Under the pieces are notes generated by a model. The model was not told where the DNA came from, ran no database searches, and saw nothing but the letters and a program-made list of their open reading frames with translations. Below are positions 24,453 through 37,154 of a DNA stretch of 64,000 nucleotides, piece after piece. The first letter of the stretch is position 1, and every line of letters starts with the position of its first letter. Where the stretch lies: NCBI GenBank assembly GCA_963573385.1, contig CAUYLG010059075.1, forward strand, positions 36,996-100,995. Direction: 5' to 3'. Both the position numbers and the translations under genes were made by a program. This DNA comes from Cacajao melanocephalus. Its lineage: Eukaryota > Chordata > Mammalia > Primates > Pitheciidae.

Positions 24453-25715
24453 GCACACATGGAATTCAAGAGCTGCTTTGTATCCAGTAGTCTGAGTATG
24501 TATTGGTTCATTGCTCTGAAATAGAAAGCAGATGTCCTAACTAGTTAGGAAGTAACAAAGTTAACCAACTATTACTTAGAAGGACAAGCAGATTGATAAT
24601 GACATTCCAACTCCAATTATTGAACCACCATATAAACAAACAATAGTAGCTGGAATCAGGGGAATTTTGAATGAGAAAAATGAATATTTGTGTTACAGAA
24701 GCATAATGTATGCCTCAGATAAATGTAATTGCTAAAGACCTAAAGGGATGATTATGTAGATAAATGAAAGCAATTTGGTTTTCCAAAATTTAAGATTTTT
24801 GTAAAAGGGCAAAAATCTCTCCTCTTCCAAGTATTAAGCAGACGTAATTTAATAATATGAGTGATTTAAAAGAAACTTTAGAAATGCAATTCATCAGTCA
24901 TCTATTGTTTTCTTATTTAATCTTGCAGTTGAGAACATTTAAAGTTCACAATGTTCTACTTTTCCAAGAATTTGCTAGTTCCCTTAAAAGATTGTTTTCC
25001 ATTGTGATCAATTTCAGAGAAAAAGAGATAATTGAACTAAAAAAATATGTCTATGATTGAAATGCTACAAGATAGAAAATTTGTATTTTTCATTAAAAAC
25101 AAATAAAAATGGTAGATTTAGTTCAGCATGTGATTATTTTATTCTAACATAAATTATAAAATGTAGATTTTAAGTTTTTTATATTGACCATCTGTAATTC
25201 ATTTTATGGTATATAGAAACAACAAAAATTCCCTTAATGATATTTTCAAGCACCTGAACAAGTAACAATTATAGTCTCCTTTCACTTCCATAACTTTGTT
25301 TTGTTTTAATAGTAATGAATTTGAAAATTAGCTGTATCCTGTCAAATGTCAACGTCTTCAGTTTTTAATTTTAATGAATAACCTCAGTAGAGTACCGGCA
25401 TAAGGAATAATAATATCAGGAAATTATATCAATTACCTTGTTTTCAGAAATTTGTGTTTAGTTTTAGGCTCACTGGCTGTCCTGAGAAAAGGAAGGAAGA
25501 AAGTATTTGGTCACAAATACCCATACAACTGTAAAAGTATATCAAATGGAGAGATGATTTTAAAATAGGAAGAACTCACATTTATATAAGGCAATGAAAA
25601 GATTATTTTTGTTTCTTCTTTTAAAGTAAAAAAACCTATGCAAAAAAAGCTGTGTTTGAGTAAAGAGAGAAAATATAAGGGAGGAGTAGAGGAAGTAGTA
25701 TTTATTGTAAACACA
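24453..25715. other. Unassigned AT-rich DNA
   Basis: No recognisable feature. Short open frames at 24857-25060 (+) and 25511-25714 (-) have no family signature. Confidence 0.5.
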
Positions 25716-25870
25716 CCTATTTTGGGCTAAGTTCTTCATAGATGCATTCCACTATTTAATTTCATAATACCCAAGTGAGGAAGAAATGTTATACTCATTA
25801 TGTATATAATGAAATTAGACTGCTAAAAATCACTTAACATTTAGAACATAGAAATGACATCCTCAATATA
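25716..25870 (+). repeat. MIR element
   Basis: 'tgggctaagttcttcataga', then 'ctatttaatttcataata', then 'gaggaagaaatgttatactc' and 'aatcacttaacattta' follow MIR order, with moderate divergence. Confidence 0.65.
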
Positions 25871-26513
25871 CAAATATATGGTTGTCTGATTTTAAAATTT
25901 ATTTTTCATTATACAACATGTTTTATAATGTATCTAAACTGCTTTACTCCTAGAGAATGAGAGATATATATTCTAATAAACTTCAAATAAGACACGTTAT
26001 CTTAACATGAAAGCAAATTGACTTATTTTGCCCTCCTGCAGAGGAAATACAGGAAGTCTTTAATGGGGATGGGTAGGGAGGATGGTGGTAGATGAGAGAA
26101 AACACACATTTCGGAATTAAAAATTAGTACTTTAGTACTCATTTTCAAAAATCTTAATGTATTTAATTTGTTATAAATTTTATTGTTTGTTTCAATACAG
26201 TTAATTTTAGACAAAGTTGTAGCCATAAACCACCTTGTTCTCATTTCATTTCTTTCAGTCTTTAGAATTGTACTAATTGAACACTAAAAGGGTTTCAGTC
26301 CTATTGGACATTAAGGAGACAATTATGTCTCAATTTTTGTAATTTGGAGGCACACATGGAGGGGCTGTTAGTAATAGTACTCAGAAAGTAATTATAACAT
26401 CAAAGTTTTTTTTTATAATAATATTTGGGCATTGTTATTCTTTGGTTATACTCTTCATTCATCAGAGAAAGCACTCAGTGGTATATCACTGAGGTCACTT
26501 AAAGTAAAAATTC
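25871..26513. other. Unassigned non-coding DNA
   Basis: No gene or repeat recognised. Confidence 0.5.
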
Positions 26514-26803
26514 AGGCCAGGTGTGGTGGCTCATGCCTGTAATCCCAGTACTTTGGGAAGGTGAGGCAGGCGGATTACAAGGTCAGGAGTTCAAGACCAA
26601 CCTGACCAACATGGAGAAACCCCCTTCTCTAATAAAAATATAAAAAATAGCCAGGTGTGGTGGCATGCACCTGTAATCCCAGCTACTCAGGAAGCTGACA
26701 CAGGAGAATTGCTCAAACCTGGGAGGCAGAGGTTGCAGTGAGCTAAGACCATGCAACTCCAGCCTGGCAGCATAGAGAGACTCCATCTCAAAAAAAAAAA
26801 AAT
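26514..26803 (+). repeat. Alu, sense, full length
   Basis: Starts 'ggccaggtgtggtggctcat' and ends in an A13 tail. Flanks share 'aaaattca' on both sides as a short target duplication. Confidence 0.97.
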
Positions 26804-26984
26804 TGAAAATTCAAGTGCTTCAACTCAGTGTAAAGAAATACTTTCAAAGGTAAATTGAACCCAAAAAAAACCTAAATTAATAATTCATTACTACTATCAC
26901 TAAATGAATTTTTTCTTTTGTCTTCTAGCTTTGAGATTGACTTAATATGATATGGAAATCTGAAACTAATTCTTTTTGAGAAAA

Positions 26985-27690
26985 GGCTCCAACAGTTTTA
27001 GGTTAAATTACAAGATCTCTGTGATAGATTTTCTTGTATTTTCTATATTCTTATATTAAAGGAATTTTTTTCTTGTAAAAAGTATCAGACTTTTTAATCC
27101 AATTTGACAATCTGTATTGAATTGGAGTATTTATTTCATTTACATTTAATGTGAATTATGATATATTTGCATTTAAACATACTCTTACTATTGGTTTACT
27201 ATTTGTTTCATATGTGCTACGTTTTGTTATTCCATTACTCCCTCTATAACCTCAATAATCACATAATTGTTTACTATAATTTTAGTGGAAATTCGAACAA
27301 TTTTTATAGTAGTATACTTCACCTTAAAGATTAATATAGATGAGTAATTTTATCACTGTTTTTATAATGCATTAAAACACTTTATATTTTCTGTCCTTAC
27401 TAATTTTGTAATAGTCACATATCTTGAGTTTATTTAACAAGTAACTAATAGTATTATTTTATTACATCAATAGTCATTTAGATTTATATTTGTATTTATC
27501 TTCTTTTATATTTCTATAAAAATGGTAAATTTGGGTGAATCTAATTTCTACATTTCCATACTTTCATTGGAGATTATTCTTTTACTCAAAGAAATACCGT
27601 TAGGAATTAGTTGGTCTGCTCCTGGCAGATTTTTACATTTTTGGTTTGTTAGAAAATATTTTTGTTTTGCTTTCTATTTTGTTGACATTT
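26985..27690 (-). mobile_element. L1M ORF2 fragment, antisense
   Basis: 'ttttaatccaatttgacaat', 'catttacatttaatgtgaat' and 'cttttactcaaagaaatacc' match in order the reverse complement of an old L1 ORF2 N-terminal half. It is highly diverged and the end is indistinct. Confidence 0.7.
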
Positions 27691-27847
27691 ATATATGTAT
27701 TATATATAAGCAAACATATTTACATATGTTGACATAGGATAATTTCAGCATCCCAGAATATTCCCTCCTACCCCTCCCTACTCATTGCCCTCACCATGGA
27801 AAAGTCTTCCTTCAGGCTTCTGTAACCATAAAAGTTGTTTTGCCTTT

Positions 27848-27875
27848 TATAAAAATATAAAAATATATTTTTATA
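27848..27875. repeat. Perfect 12-bp palindrome arms, 4-nt loop
   Basis: 'tataaaaatata' (27848-27859), loop 'aaaa', then 'tatatttttata' (27864-27875). It could extrude a cruciform, but is probably neutral. Confidence 0.85.
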
Positions 27876-28281
27876 GGCTGAGATATTTTGAACTTGGTCA
27901 TTCAACATCATGTGGTTTTATGCAAAAGTAGTTCAATTTTAATTATTACTTTGTAGTATTTCAAAACATGAATATAACATAATATTACTCATTTTTTAAA
28001 GTATTGTTTGACATCTGAGTTGCTTCTAGTTGGGGCTATTTTGACAAAGCTGTTATTGTTATTCTTGTACATATACATTCATTTCTATTCAGTATATAAG
28101 TAGGCAAACAATTGCTGAATCATAGGAGAGTCATATTTTTAACTTTAGAGGATACATCCATGTGTCTGTGTGTTTTTTAAGACTGTTCAATTCACGCTCC
28201 CATGAGCAACATGTTAGTTTCTGTTGCTCTACATCTTCAGTAACACATTGGGTGTAGAGTAAGGCTTTTATTATAAAATTT
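27876..28281 (-). mobile_element. L1M 3'UTR fragment, antisense
   Basis: 'gacatctgagttgcttctag', 'ttggggctattttgacaaag', 'ctgaatcataggagagtc' and 'tgttgctctacatcttcag' follow the reverse complement of an L1M 3'UTR. Confidence 0.7.
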
Positions 28282-28655
28282 TACCATCTGGTCCTAGAAG
28301 ATAGTTGATGTGATTTCTATTTTTTTATCTTATTGAGACTTGCTTTATGGCTGAGCATATGGTCAATTTTGGAGAATGTTCCATGCACAGATGAGAAGAA
28401 CGTATATTCTGTACTTGTTGGATAGACTGTTCTGTAAATGTCTTTTAGGTCCATTTGGGCTACTTTCTAGTTAAAGCCAAGAGATTCTTTGTTGATTTTT
28501 GGCCTCCATAATCTTTCTAGTGATGTCAGTGAAGTGTTGAAGTTTACCACCATTATTGCATGACTATCAGTCTCTTTTTTTAGGTCTGTTAGCATTGGCT
28601 TTATGCATCTGACTACTCTGATGTTGGGTACATATATATTTAGGATAGATATCTC
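28282..28655 (-). mobile_element. Inverted 5' segment of an L1
   Basis: 'gatagttgatgtgatttcta', 'gtcaattttggagaatgttc', 'gttctgtaaatgtctttta' and 'acatatatatttaggatag' are L1 ORF2 in reverse complement. It joins directly, at 28655/28656, to L1 ORF2 in sense orientation from further downstream in the same gene. This head-to-head layout is the signature of twin-priming. Confidence 0.8.
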
Positions 28656-29351
28656 AAAACTACACAAATATATGGAAACTAAAAAACTTGTTCCTTCATG
28701 AATTTGGGTATACAATTAAATGAAAGCAGAAATACAAAAAATAGATCTTTGAGATAAATGAACATAGACACAACATACCAAAACCTCTAAGATATAGCAA
28801 AAGCAGTACTGAGAAAAAAGTTTATAGCATTACATTCCTACATCAAAAAGATAGAACAATCTCAAATTAACAACCTAACATCACACCTCAAAGAACTAGA
28901 AAAACAAGAACAAATCAAACCCAAAGCTAGCAGTAGAAAAGAAATAAAAATTCAGAGAACTAAATTAGATTGAGATCCCCCCACAGAAAAGGATCAAAGA
29001 AACAAAAACTTGGCTATTTGAAAGAATAAACAAAATTGACCATTAAATTAGCTAGATTAATGATAAAAACAAGAGAGAAGATTCAAATAAGCCTAATCAG
29101 AAATGACAAAGGTGACATTACAACTGATACCACAAAAATACAAAAGATTATTAGAGACTGCTTTGAACATCTCTATGTGCACAAACTAAAAAACCTAGAG
29201 GAAATGAGCAAATCCCTGGAAACATACAATCTCCCAAGATTGAATGAGGAAGAAATAATCTGAACCAACCAATAACAAGTTTTGAGTTAGAGTTAGTAAT
29301 TTTTAACACTAACAAGAAAAATCCTAGGACTGAAAGATTCATAGCCAAACT
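28656..29351 (+). mobile_element. L1 ORF2 segment, sense (L1PB/L1MA type)
   Basis: 'atatatggaaactaaaaaac', 'cagtactgagaaaaaagttt', 'caaagaactagaaaaacaag', 'agagactgctttgaacatct' and 'gaatgaggaagaaataatct' follow L1 ORF2 order. The frame survives for 75 residues at 29036-29263 but is otherwise broken. It stops at about 29351, where an unrelated GC-richer block begins. Confidence 0.88.
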
Positions 29352-30783
29352 GGAAAAAGCAGAGAAAAGTGGAAAGAATTTTGTCCTGTGGCTTAAGTGA
29401 AAGCTTCTCCACAGTAAAATGGTATATCAGGACATTTTCTAACATTTTTAACTCTAATCTGTGGTTCCCAGATATCATCTATGGATCCATTCAGAGCCCA
29501 GGGAAATTTGTGGCTTACAGGGGAAGAACACAAACCTGCCTGGCTTCACCAATTGCTGATCATCGAGCCCAAGGTCCTGGAGTAAACATAGGTAGTAGCA
29601 AGTAGTGATTTCAGCCGACCTTGGACAAGACACAGAGCTATGCTAGCTTAAGGTCTGACCCAGCATAGTCCCAGTGGTGGTGGCCACAAGAGGTGCTTGT
29701 ATAGCCACACACCCAGGTCTAGGCAGCTCAGCACCGAGAGAAGACTCCATTGGTTTGGCAGAAAGTAAGGAAACAGAACATTCTCTGCCTGATAATCAAG
29801 AGAAGTCTGCATGGAGGGAGCATTTGGACCAGACCTAACCAGAGAAGAATCGCCCATGCCAGTGGTTGCAAGTTGAGTGAGTTTCTCAGCAAGTCTCACC
29901 ACCATAAACCAAGGGGCTCTGTGGTTTTAGGTAAACTTGAAAGGCAGTCTAGGACACAAGGACTACAATTACTGGACAACTCAGAGTGCTGGGCTGGGCT
30001 TAGAGACAGTGGACTAAGCTCGCATGAGACCCAAGGAGATACCAGCTGGGGCAGCTAAAGGAGTGCTGCTATACCCCTCCCCCAGCCCCAGGCAGCGCAG
30101 CTTATAGCAACAAAAGTGACTCCTTCTTTCTACTAAAAGGAAAGAGAGCAAAGAGTACAGAGGAATTTGTCTTGCATCTTGGATACCAGCTTAGCCACAG
30201 TAGGATAGGGCACCAGACAGAGTCATGAGGCCCCTATTCCAGTCCTAGCTCTTGGATGGCATTTCTAGACACACCCTTCCCTAATAACCACTGCCTTAAA
30301 GGGAAGGACCTAGCCCTGGCAAGATTTATCACCTGCTGAATTACGAGCCCTTGTGCTATGAGACATGCTGGCTTCAGGTGTGACCCAGCACATTTCCAGT
30401 TGTGGAGTCTGTGGTGAAAGACTTCATGTGTTTGAGAAAAGAAGAGGGAAAAATAAAGGGGTCTTTGTCTTGCACCTTAGGCACCAGCTTAGCTACGGTG
30501 GGTTAGAGCAAGAAGCAAGCTATTAGGATCCCCACATCCAGGTGTAGGCTCTAGGATAGCATTTCTGGACCTGCCCTGGGCCAGAGAGGACCTTACAGAC
30601 CTGAAAGGTGAGTCCCTGGCTGGAAGCATTTATTACAAGCTGACTGAAGAGCTGAACCTCACATAGACAAAAGGTGAGGGAAGAGTAGAAAGGACTTTAT
30701 CTGTGGCGTGAGTTTCAGCTTAGACACAGTAGAATAGAACATCTTATCAATTTCTAAGGTTTTTGACAATAATCCCTGACTCC
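29352..30783 (+). repeat. L1 5'UTR-like block with irregular repeated modules
   Basis: This 1.4-kb block is clearly less AT-rich than its flanks. It resembles the 5'UTR of older primate L1 (L1PB/L1M1 group), with phrases such as 'gccacagtaggatagggcac', 'catttctagacacaccctt' and 'atcacctgctga'. A motif of the type 'gtcttgca-cttgg...cagcttagccacagtagg' recurs four times, at about 29382, 30169, 30466 and 30698. It sits between two L1 ORF2 pieces whose consensus positions lie well over 1 kb apart, so it replaces that part of ORF2. Short open frames inside have no coding signature. Confidence 0.55.
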
Positions 30784-31709
30784 CAGACAGCAAAAATAAC
30801 AAAATTGGAGGAATCATAATACCTGACTTCAAATTATATTAATACTACAGAGCTGTAGTAATCTAATTGGCACTGCACTGGCATAAAAAACAAAATATAG
30901 ACTAATGGAACAGAATAGAGAACCCAGAAACAAGTCTACACAGCTACTGTGAACTCATTTTTGACAAAGGTGCCAAGAACATACACTGGGGAAAGGAGAG
31001 TCTCTTCAAGGAATGGTGCTGGGAAAACTGGATATTGATATACAAAAGAAGGAAATTAGACCCCTATCTCTCACCATATACAAAAGTCAAATTAAAGTGG
31101 ATTAAAGAATTAAATCTAAGACCTCATACTCTAAAACTACTATAAGAAAACATTTGGAAAAATTTCTATGACATTGGTCTGGGCAAAAAAAAATTATTGA
31201 GCAATATCCCATAGGAACAGGCAACCCAACAAAAACTATACAAATTGGATTACATAAGGTTAAAAAGCTTCTGCACAGCAAAAGAAATAATCAAAAAGCA
31301 AAGAGATCACCCACAGAATGGGAGAAATATTTGCAAACTACTCATCTGGCAAATGATTAATAAGGAGACTATATAGGAGCACAAATAACTCTACAGGAAA
31401 AACTATAATAATCTGATTTAAAAATCAGCCAAAGGCCTGAATAAGCATTTCTCGAAAGAAGACATAAAGATGGCAAACAGGCATATGAAAAGGTGCTCAA
31501 TATTATTGATCATGAGGAAAATGTAAATCAAAACCGTAATGAGATATTATCTCACCTCAGTTAAAATGGCTTATATTCAACAGACAGGCAATAGCAAATG
31601 CTGGTGACAATGTGGAAAAAAGGGAAACCTTCATATGCTTGCTGAGAACGTAAATGAGTACAACTACTATGAAGAACAGTTTGGAGGTTCATCAAAAAAA
31701 CTAAAAATT

Positions 31710-32012
<303 letters not shown>

Positions 32013-32017
32013 TTAGA

Positions 32018-32283
32018 GCTGTGGCTCATGCCTGTAATCTCAGCACTTTGGGAGGCCATGGCAAGCAGATCACTTGAGGTCAGGAGTTTGAGACTAGCCT
32101 GCCTGGATAACATGGTGAAACTCTGTCTCTACTAAAAATAACAAAAATTTGTCAGGCATGGTGGCAAATGCCTGTAATCCCAGCTACTTGCTTGAACCTG
32201 GGAGGTGGAGGTTGCAGTAAGCTAAGATCATGCCACTGCATTCTAGCCTAGGTGACAGAATGAGACACAGTCTAAAATAAACA
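32018..32283 (+). repeat. Alu, sense, internal deletion
   Basis: It starts 20 bp after the preceding Alu tail, so it is a back-to-back insertion. The right monomer lacks the block after 'cccagctact' (gggaggctgaggcagg). Confidence 0.93.
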
Positions 32284-33094
32284 AATACAACAAAAACAAA
32301 AAATTGGAACTAAAACTAAAAAGCAAAGTGAAACTAAAACTAAAAACCAAAAAAAATCAAAAAAGTAAAAATTGAGCCACCGTATGATACAGCAATTAAT
32401 TCCACTGCTTGATATAAGTTCCAAAGAAAAGATATCAGTATATCAAAGAGATATCCATACTCCCATGTTTGTTGCAGCACTGCTTAATATACCCAAGACT
32501 CAGAAGCAACCTAAGTGTACATTGACAAACTAATGGATAAAGATAGCATGGTAGATACATTAAATGGAGTACTATTCAGCCACAAAAAAGCATGGGATCC
32601 TGTCATTTGCAACAAAATGGATGGAACTGGAAGATATTATGTTAAATGAAATATGCCAGCCACAGAAATATAACCATCACACGTTCTCACTTGTTTGTGG
32701 GATCTAAAAATCAAAGCATTTGTACTAATGGACATACAGAGTAGAAGGATAGTTACAAGAAGCTAGCAAGGATAGTGGGGAAAAAGAACATGTGGGGACA
32801 GTTAATGCATACAAAACATTAGGAAAAATGCATAAGACTGATTATTTGATAGCACAACAGAGTGACTATTGTCAGTAATAATTAATTGTACATTTAAAAA
32901 TAACTAAAAGAGTCTAATTGGATTGTTTGTATTACCAAGGATAAATACTTGAGGGGATGGATATCCCATTCTCTGTGATATGATTATATATATATACACA
33001 CATTTACTATGTACCCACAAGAGTCAAAACAGAAAGAAACTTATGAGAAATAAAAAATTCACATAAAACCGACACCAATTTCTTATTTTGGGAT

Positions 33095-33462
33095 TTAAAC
33101 CCAAGGTGATGGAGTAAGGGGTAAGATACTTGAGAGATAATTAGTCCATAGGTTCTGCATTCTCAGAAATAGGATAAATACCCTTATAAAAAAGGCTTCC
33201 AGGAGGTTCCTGGTCTTTTCTTTCTCTTCTGCCATATGAGGACCCAGCAGTTGCTCCTTTGGCTCCTTCTGCCATTTAAGGGAGGACACTTAGCAACCAC
33301 CATCTGGAAGGAACAGGCTATCACCAGTCATTGAATCTGATGGTATCTTGATCTGAGACTTTCATTCCCCAGAACTGTGACAAATAAGTGTCTGTCTTTA
33401 TAAATTATCTGACTCATGTATTTTGATAAAACACCAGAAACAGAATAAAACATTGGGTATTG
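33095..33462 (+). repeat. MLT1/MST-type MaLR LTR, sense
   Basis: 'cccttataaaaaaggcttcc', 'tcttctgccatatgaggacc', 'accagtcattgaatctg' and 'ccagaactgtgacaaataag' are in LTR order. The last carries the polyadenylation-region homology. Solo LTR, diverged. Confidence 0.7.
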
Positions 33463-33473
33463 TCTTAGTCTAT

Positions 33474-33887
33474 TTGTGTTGCTATAAAGAAATACCTAAA
33501 GCTGGGCATTTTATACCAAGTAAAAGTATATTTGGCTCATTATTTTGATGTTAGAAGGTTCACAATAGGGCATCTGCAACTGGAGAGGATCACAGGTTGC
33601 TTCCACTGGTGATGAAAGGCAAAGGGGAACTGGTGTGGCCAGAGATTACATGGCAAGAGAGGAAGCAAAAGAGAAGGGGAAGGTACCAGGCTCTTCTTAA
33701 CAGCCAGCTCCCATGAGAACTAATAGAATGAGAACTCACTAATCCCCTTTCAAGGAGGACAGTAATCTATCCAAAAGAGACCTTCCTCCATATCTCAAAT
33801 ACTACTAGGACCCACTCTCAACATTGGGTACCAAATTTCAACGTGATATTTGGTGGAGCAAATAGTCTATATCCAAACTCTAGCAGA
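33474..33887 (-). repeat. MLT1/MST-type MaLR LTR, antisense
   Basis: 'gtgttgctataaagaaatac', 'gatgaaaggcaaagggga', 'agagaggaagcaaaagag', 'ccatgagaactaatagaatg' and 'caaatttcaacgtgatattt' follow the reverse complement of a MaLR LTR. It lies next to, and opposite in direction to, the LTR at 33095-33462, so they are separate insertions. Confidence 0.8.
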
Positions 33888-33896
33888 TTTAGAATC

Positions 33897-33978
33897 ATAG
33901 ATAGATAGAGAGATAGATACATAGATACATAGATACATAGATAGATACATAGATAATAGATATATATGGATATAGATA
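33897..33978 (+). repeat. (GATA/GATACATA)n microsatellite
   Basis: Interrupted tetranucleotide repeat built of 'gata', 'cata' and 'gaga' units. Likely length-variable. Confidence 0.9.
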
Positions 33979-34382
33979 AAAGCTTTCAGTTTGTTTAAGA
34001 TATTGTCATATCTTAGGTGCTATCATTTCTGTTGAGTATTTCTGTTTTACAGATAAAAATGTCCTTTCACTAATTAATTTTTAAATATTTTATTTACTTT
34101 TGACTTTTAGTACTTTTAGTATGATGTGCTTAGTCTGGCCTTTGTGACTATCCTGAATTTGTGTTATAGGTCCTTTTAGCAGTTTTGGACCTTTCTTATC
34201 TATTAACTTTCCAAATATTGCTTATATTTTATTATCTGGGTCCTCTCATAGTAGAACTCTAGTTACAGTACACTCGATCTTTTACCATTTTGTTAGGTCT
34301 GATATACAATTTTCTATTTTCTATCCTTTTTCTGCTCCATGCATCAATCTATTTTTCACTAATCTGTTGTTCAACTTAGTAA

Positions 34383-34552
<170 letters not shown>

Positions 34553-34554
34553 TA

Positions 34555-34870
34555 AATTGTTAATTTGAGATCATTCTGAATTCTTAATGAAGGCATTTGG
34601 TGCTACAAACTTTCCTCTTAAACTGTGCTGGCTGCATCCCAGAGATATTGGTAAGTTTTGCACGTTTTATAAATAGGGACAAATTTCTGCTTTAATTTTG
34701 ATGTTCACCCAGGAGTTATGCAGGAGCAAATTATATGATATCCATGAATGATCTAAGAGTGTGTTTGTTATGATTTCAGTTTCTTTAATTCATTGAGACT
34801 TGCTTAGTACTAAAGTGAAACTTGTGCTGATCTTTTATTTCTCTTAACAGTCATCACTTGATAAAGTGTA
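34555..34870 (-). mobile_element. L1M ORF2 fragment, antisense
   Basis: 'ttaatttgagatcattctga', 'ggcatttggtgctacaaact', 'tgcatcccagagatattggt' and 'gttatgatttcagtttcttt' match reverse-complement L1 ORF2. The 33980-34380 stretch left of the Alu may be the same element but is too diverged to place. Confidence 0.75.
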
Positions 34871-36240
34871 ACTCCTTATTTCTATGTGTAACAAGTTATA
34901 ATTTTAACTTCAAGGCCATGAAAATAGTCTCATATTTTATTCTAATGTTTGTTGTTTTCTTAATCAAAATCAGATATCTAGTTCTTGAAGATTTGATTTC
35001 ATTTTTTATAAGTAAGGTATCAATTTACATAATTCTCTGTATGATTATAATATTAACATGGCAGCATCTACTTAAAAATTTGTTCTTTCTCTCCTGTTAC
35101 TTTGCTCTGCTGTGCTCAGCTTTTGCAATAAGTTAAGTGCCCATATGTTTTATGTCTAAACCTAAGATATACTCTTGTGGATTAGTCTAATGTCTGTCCT
35201 TTTACTAGTTCCACTCAGACTTTATTTATTTATTTAAAGATAATTTATAAAATCTAGGAGTATAAGCTTTTCCACCTTAGTATTATTTATCAAGAGCTTC
35301 TGGTTATTCTAGGCCCTTTGCATTTCTTTTTAAATTATAGAATCAGCTTGATAATACCCACTAAACAAAAGAACATAATTTTTTATTGAGATTATTTCTT
35401 ATGTATTTAGGAGGAAATCAATGTGCTCTCTATATGTTATATAACAGCAAGAAATTTGGGGCCAGTATAATGGCCTTTCTAATTCTAGGATGTCAGTCTC
35501 CTAGAGTATACTGCCTGCACCAGTTCCATGTCGAAGTTTTTTGCTGAGCCAGCTTATTACCAGGCTACCTAAAATAGGAAATTGTTATATAAAATAGGCT
35601 CATACATAGTCAAAAGGTTTTTATTTTTCCCGTTTATTGGAACACTTCATAATTGTGGATTTAGTCTTCATATATTTGAGAGGACTAGCCCATATATACA
35701 ACTTTTCTCCTTTTGTTCTACTCACAACCATACTACTTATACACCAACAATTGGCCATGGATGAAATAATATTTATTTCTCTTTTGACCTTAAAGTGAAT
35801 GTAAAACTCCTTGGGGATCCAGTTGAATATGCAGATTATATCCTCTAAACTTTCTGTTTTGAGTCTTTGTGTATCCTTGCATGTGAGATGGTTCCAGATT
35901 GGGTGTACTCATTTAGGAGCAATTCTGCAATTAGTTATCTTAATACTTGTTATCTAGGAGACGGAAGGGATAGAGCAGGGCTAGTGCTGTAGTTGGTGGA
36001 GAAGCGGCAGTCACTCGTAATTGCTTAAGAAGAAAACGTTTGGTCATTCTTGAAGTTTGCCTGGTGTTCTTACTTTGTTTGTGCTTTATCATAGTTACAG
36101 AGGGCCTTGTTTTTGTCTTGCACCGGCGTGATAGCAGAAGGCACTTGTCTAATGGTGATGTTCTATGCAACTGTTTATGTTTAGCAGAACAGCATGACCA
36201 GCTACCAACTAACAGTATCAGGGCTGCTTATCTATTGCTT
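34871..36240. other. Unassigned non-coding DNA
   Basis: Frames at 34858-35136 (+, hydrophobic), 35582-35764 (+) and 35940-36170 (-) lack family features. The 35940-36200 stretch is less AT-rich and may be an unrecognised ancient repeat. Confidence 0.45.
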
Positions 36241-36470
36241 ACAACCACAAACTTAATTGCCCAGGCCAAAAGAATGATATCATCCTTGAATCCTTTGTCT
36301 ATGCCCAGTGTATTTGGCAAATTACCAGATTTCTTTATTATCCAAAATAACTCTAAAATCAACTTATTTTTTTCTCCACTCCCACTGCAACCATCTGTCA
36401 CCTCTCCTACTGTATTAGAATTCTAATTGGTCTCAGTGCTCCCACTGTGCTCTTTCCTTGCTGATTTTGT
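36241..36470 (+). repeat. Possible L2 fragment
   Basis: 'ctgcaaccatctgtcacctc' followed by 'attctaattggtctcagtgc' and 'tcccactgtgctctttcc' has the order of an L2 coding segment. Weak. Confidence 0.4.
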
Positions 36471-36522
36471 TGACATCGTTCAGAGTGTCATTCCCCTTTT
36501 AACATATTATTCTTTTTGAACA

Positions 36523-36582
36523 GTGCTTTGCAACCTTGGCTGCAAATTAGGATCACTAGCAGAGGCTTCAAAAACATTGTAA
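36523..36582 (+). repeat. Possible MER5A-type hAT fragment
   Basis: 'agtgctttgcaaccttggct' then 'gcaaattaggatcactagca' resembles the start of MER5A-like non-autonomous hAT elements. Short, so tentative. Confidence 0.4.
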
Positions 36583-36799
36583 CACCATTCTCTTTCTCTT
36601 TTTCCTAAGGGGAAAGAAAAATACCCAGAGTTCCCATGCAATCCCTGCCCTACCCAACAGACAACCTCCCCCACTATCCGTATCTCTCACCAGAGTGATA
36701 CATTTATTGCAACTGATGAACTACATTGATCTATGTTTTTATTACTCAAAGTGTATAATTTACATTAAGGTTCACTTTTGGTATTGGATATTCTATTGG

Positions 36800-37154
36800 T
36801 GCTATGGTCTGAATGTTTGTGTCCCTTCAAAATTCATACGTTGAAACTCAATTCCCTCTGTAGTAGTATTGGGAAGTAGGACATCTGGGAGGTAGTTAGG
36901 TCATGGGGGTGGAGCTCTCATAAATGGGATTGGTGCCCTTATAAAAGAGGCCTGAAGGCATGTGTATCCTTTCCATCATGTGAGGATGCAGAAAGAAAGT
37001 GCCATCTACGAAGCCAACAGAGACCTCACTAGACACTGAAGCTGCCAGTGCCTTCATCTTGGGCTTCCTAGCCTCTAGAACTGTGAAAAATAAATTTCTG
37101 TTGTTCATAATTTATCCTGTTTATAATAGTGGTGCTACAGCAGCCCAAGCAAAG
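36800..37154 (+). repeat. MLT1/MST-type MaLR LTR, sense
   Basis: Starts 'tgctatggtctgaatgtttg' and includes 'cccttataaaagaggcctga' and 'ccatcatgtgaggatgca'. The poly-A region is 'gtgaaaaataaatttctgtt'. Flanks 'attgg' (36795-36799) and 'aatgg' (37156-37160) form a near-perfect 5-bp duplication in L1M. Confidence 0.88.

Noticed and set aside
33095..33887. Two neighbouring LTRs as one provirus
   Set aside because: They point in opposite directions and have no internal viral sequence between them.
36040..36426. 128-residue plus-strand frame
   Set aside because: It crosses unassigned DNA and a possible L2, with no domain and with a competing frame on the other strand.
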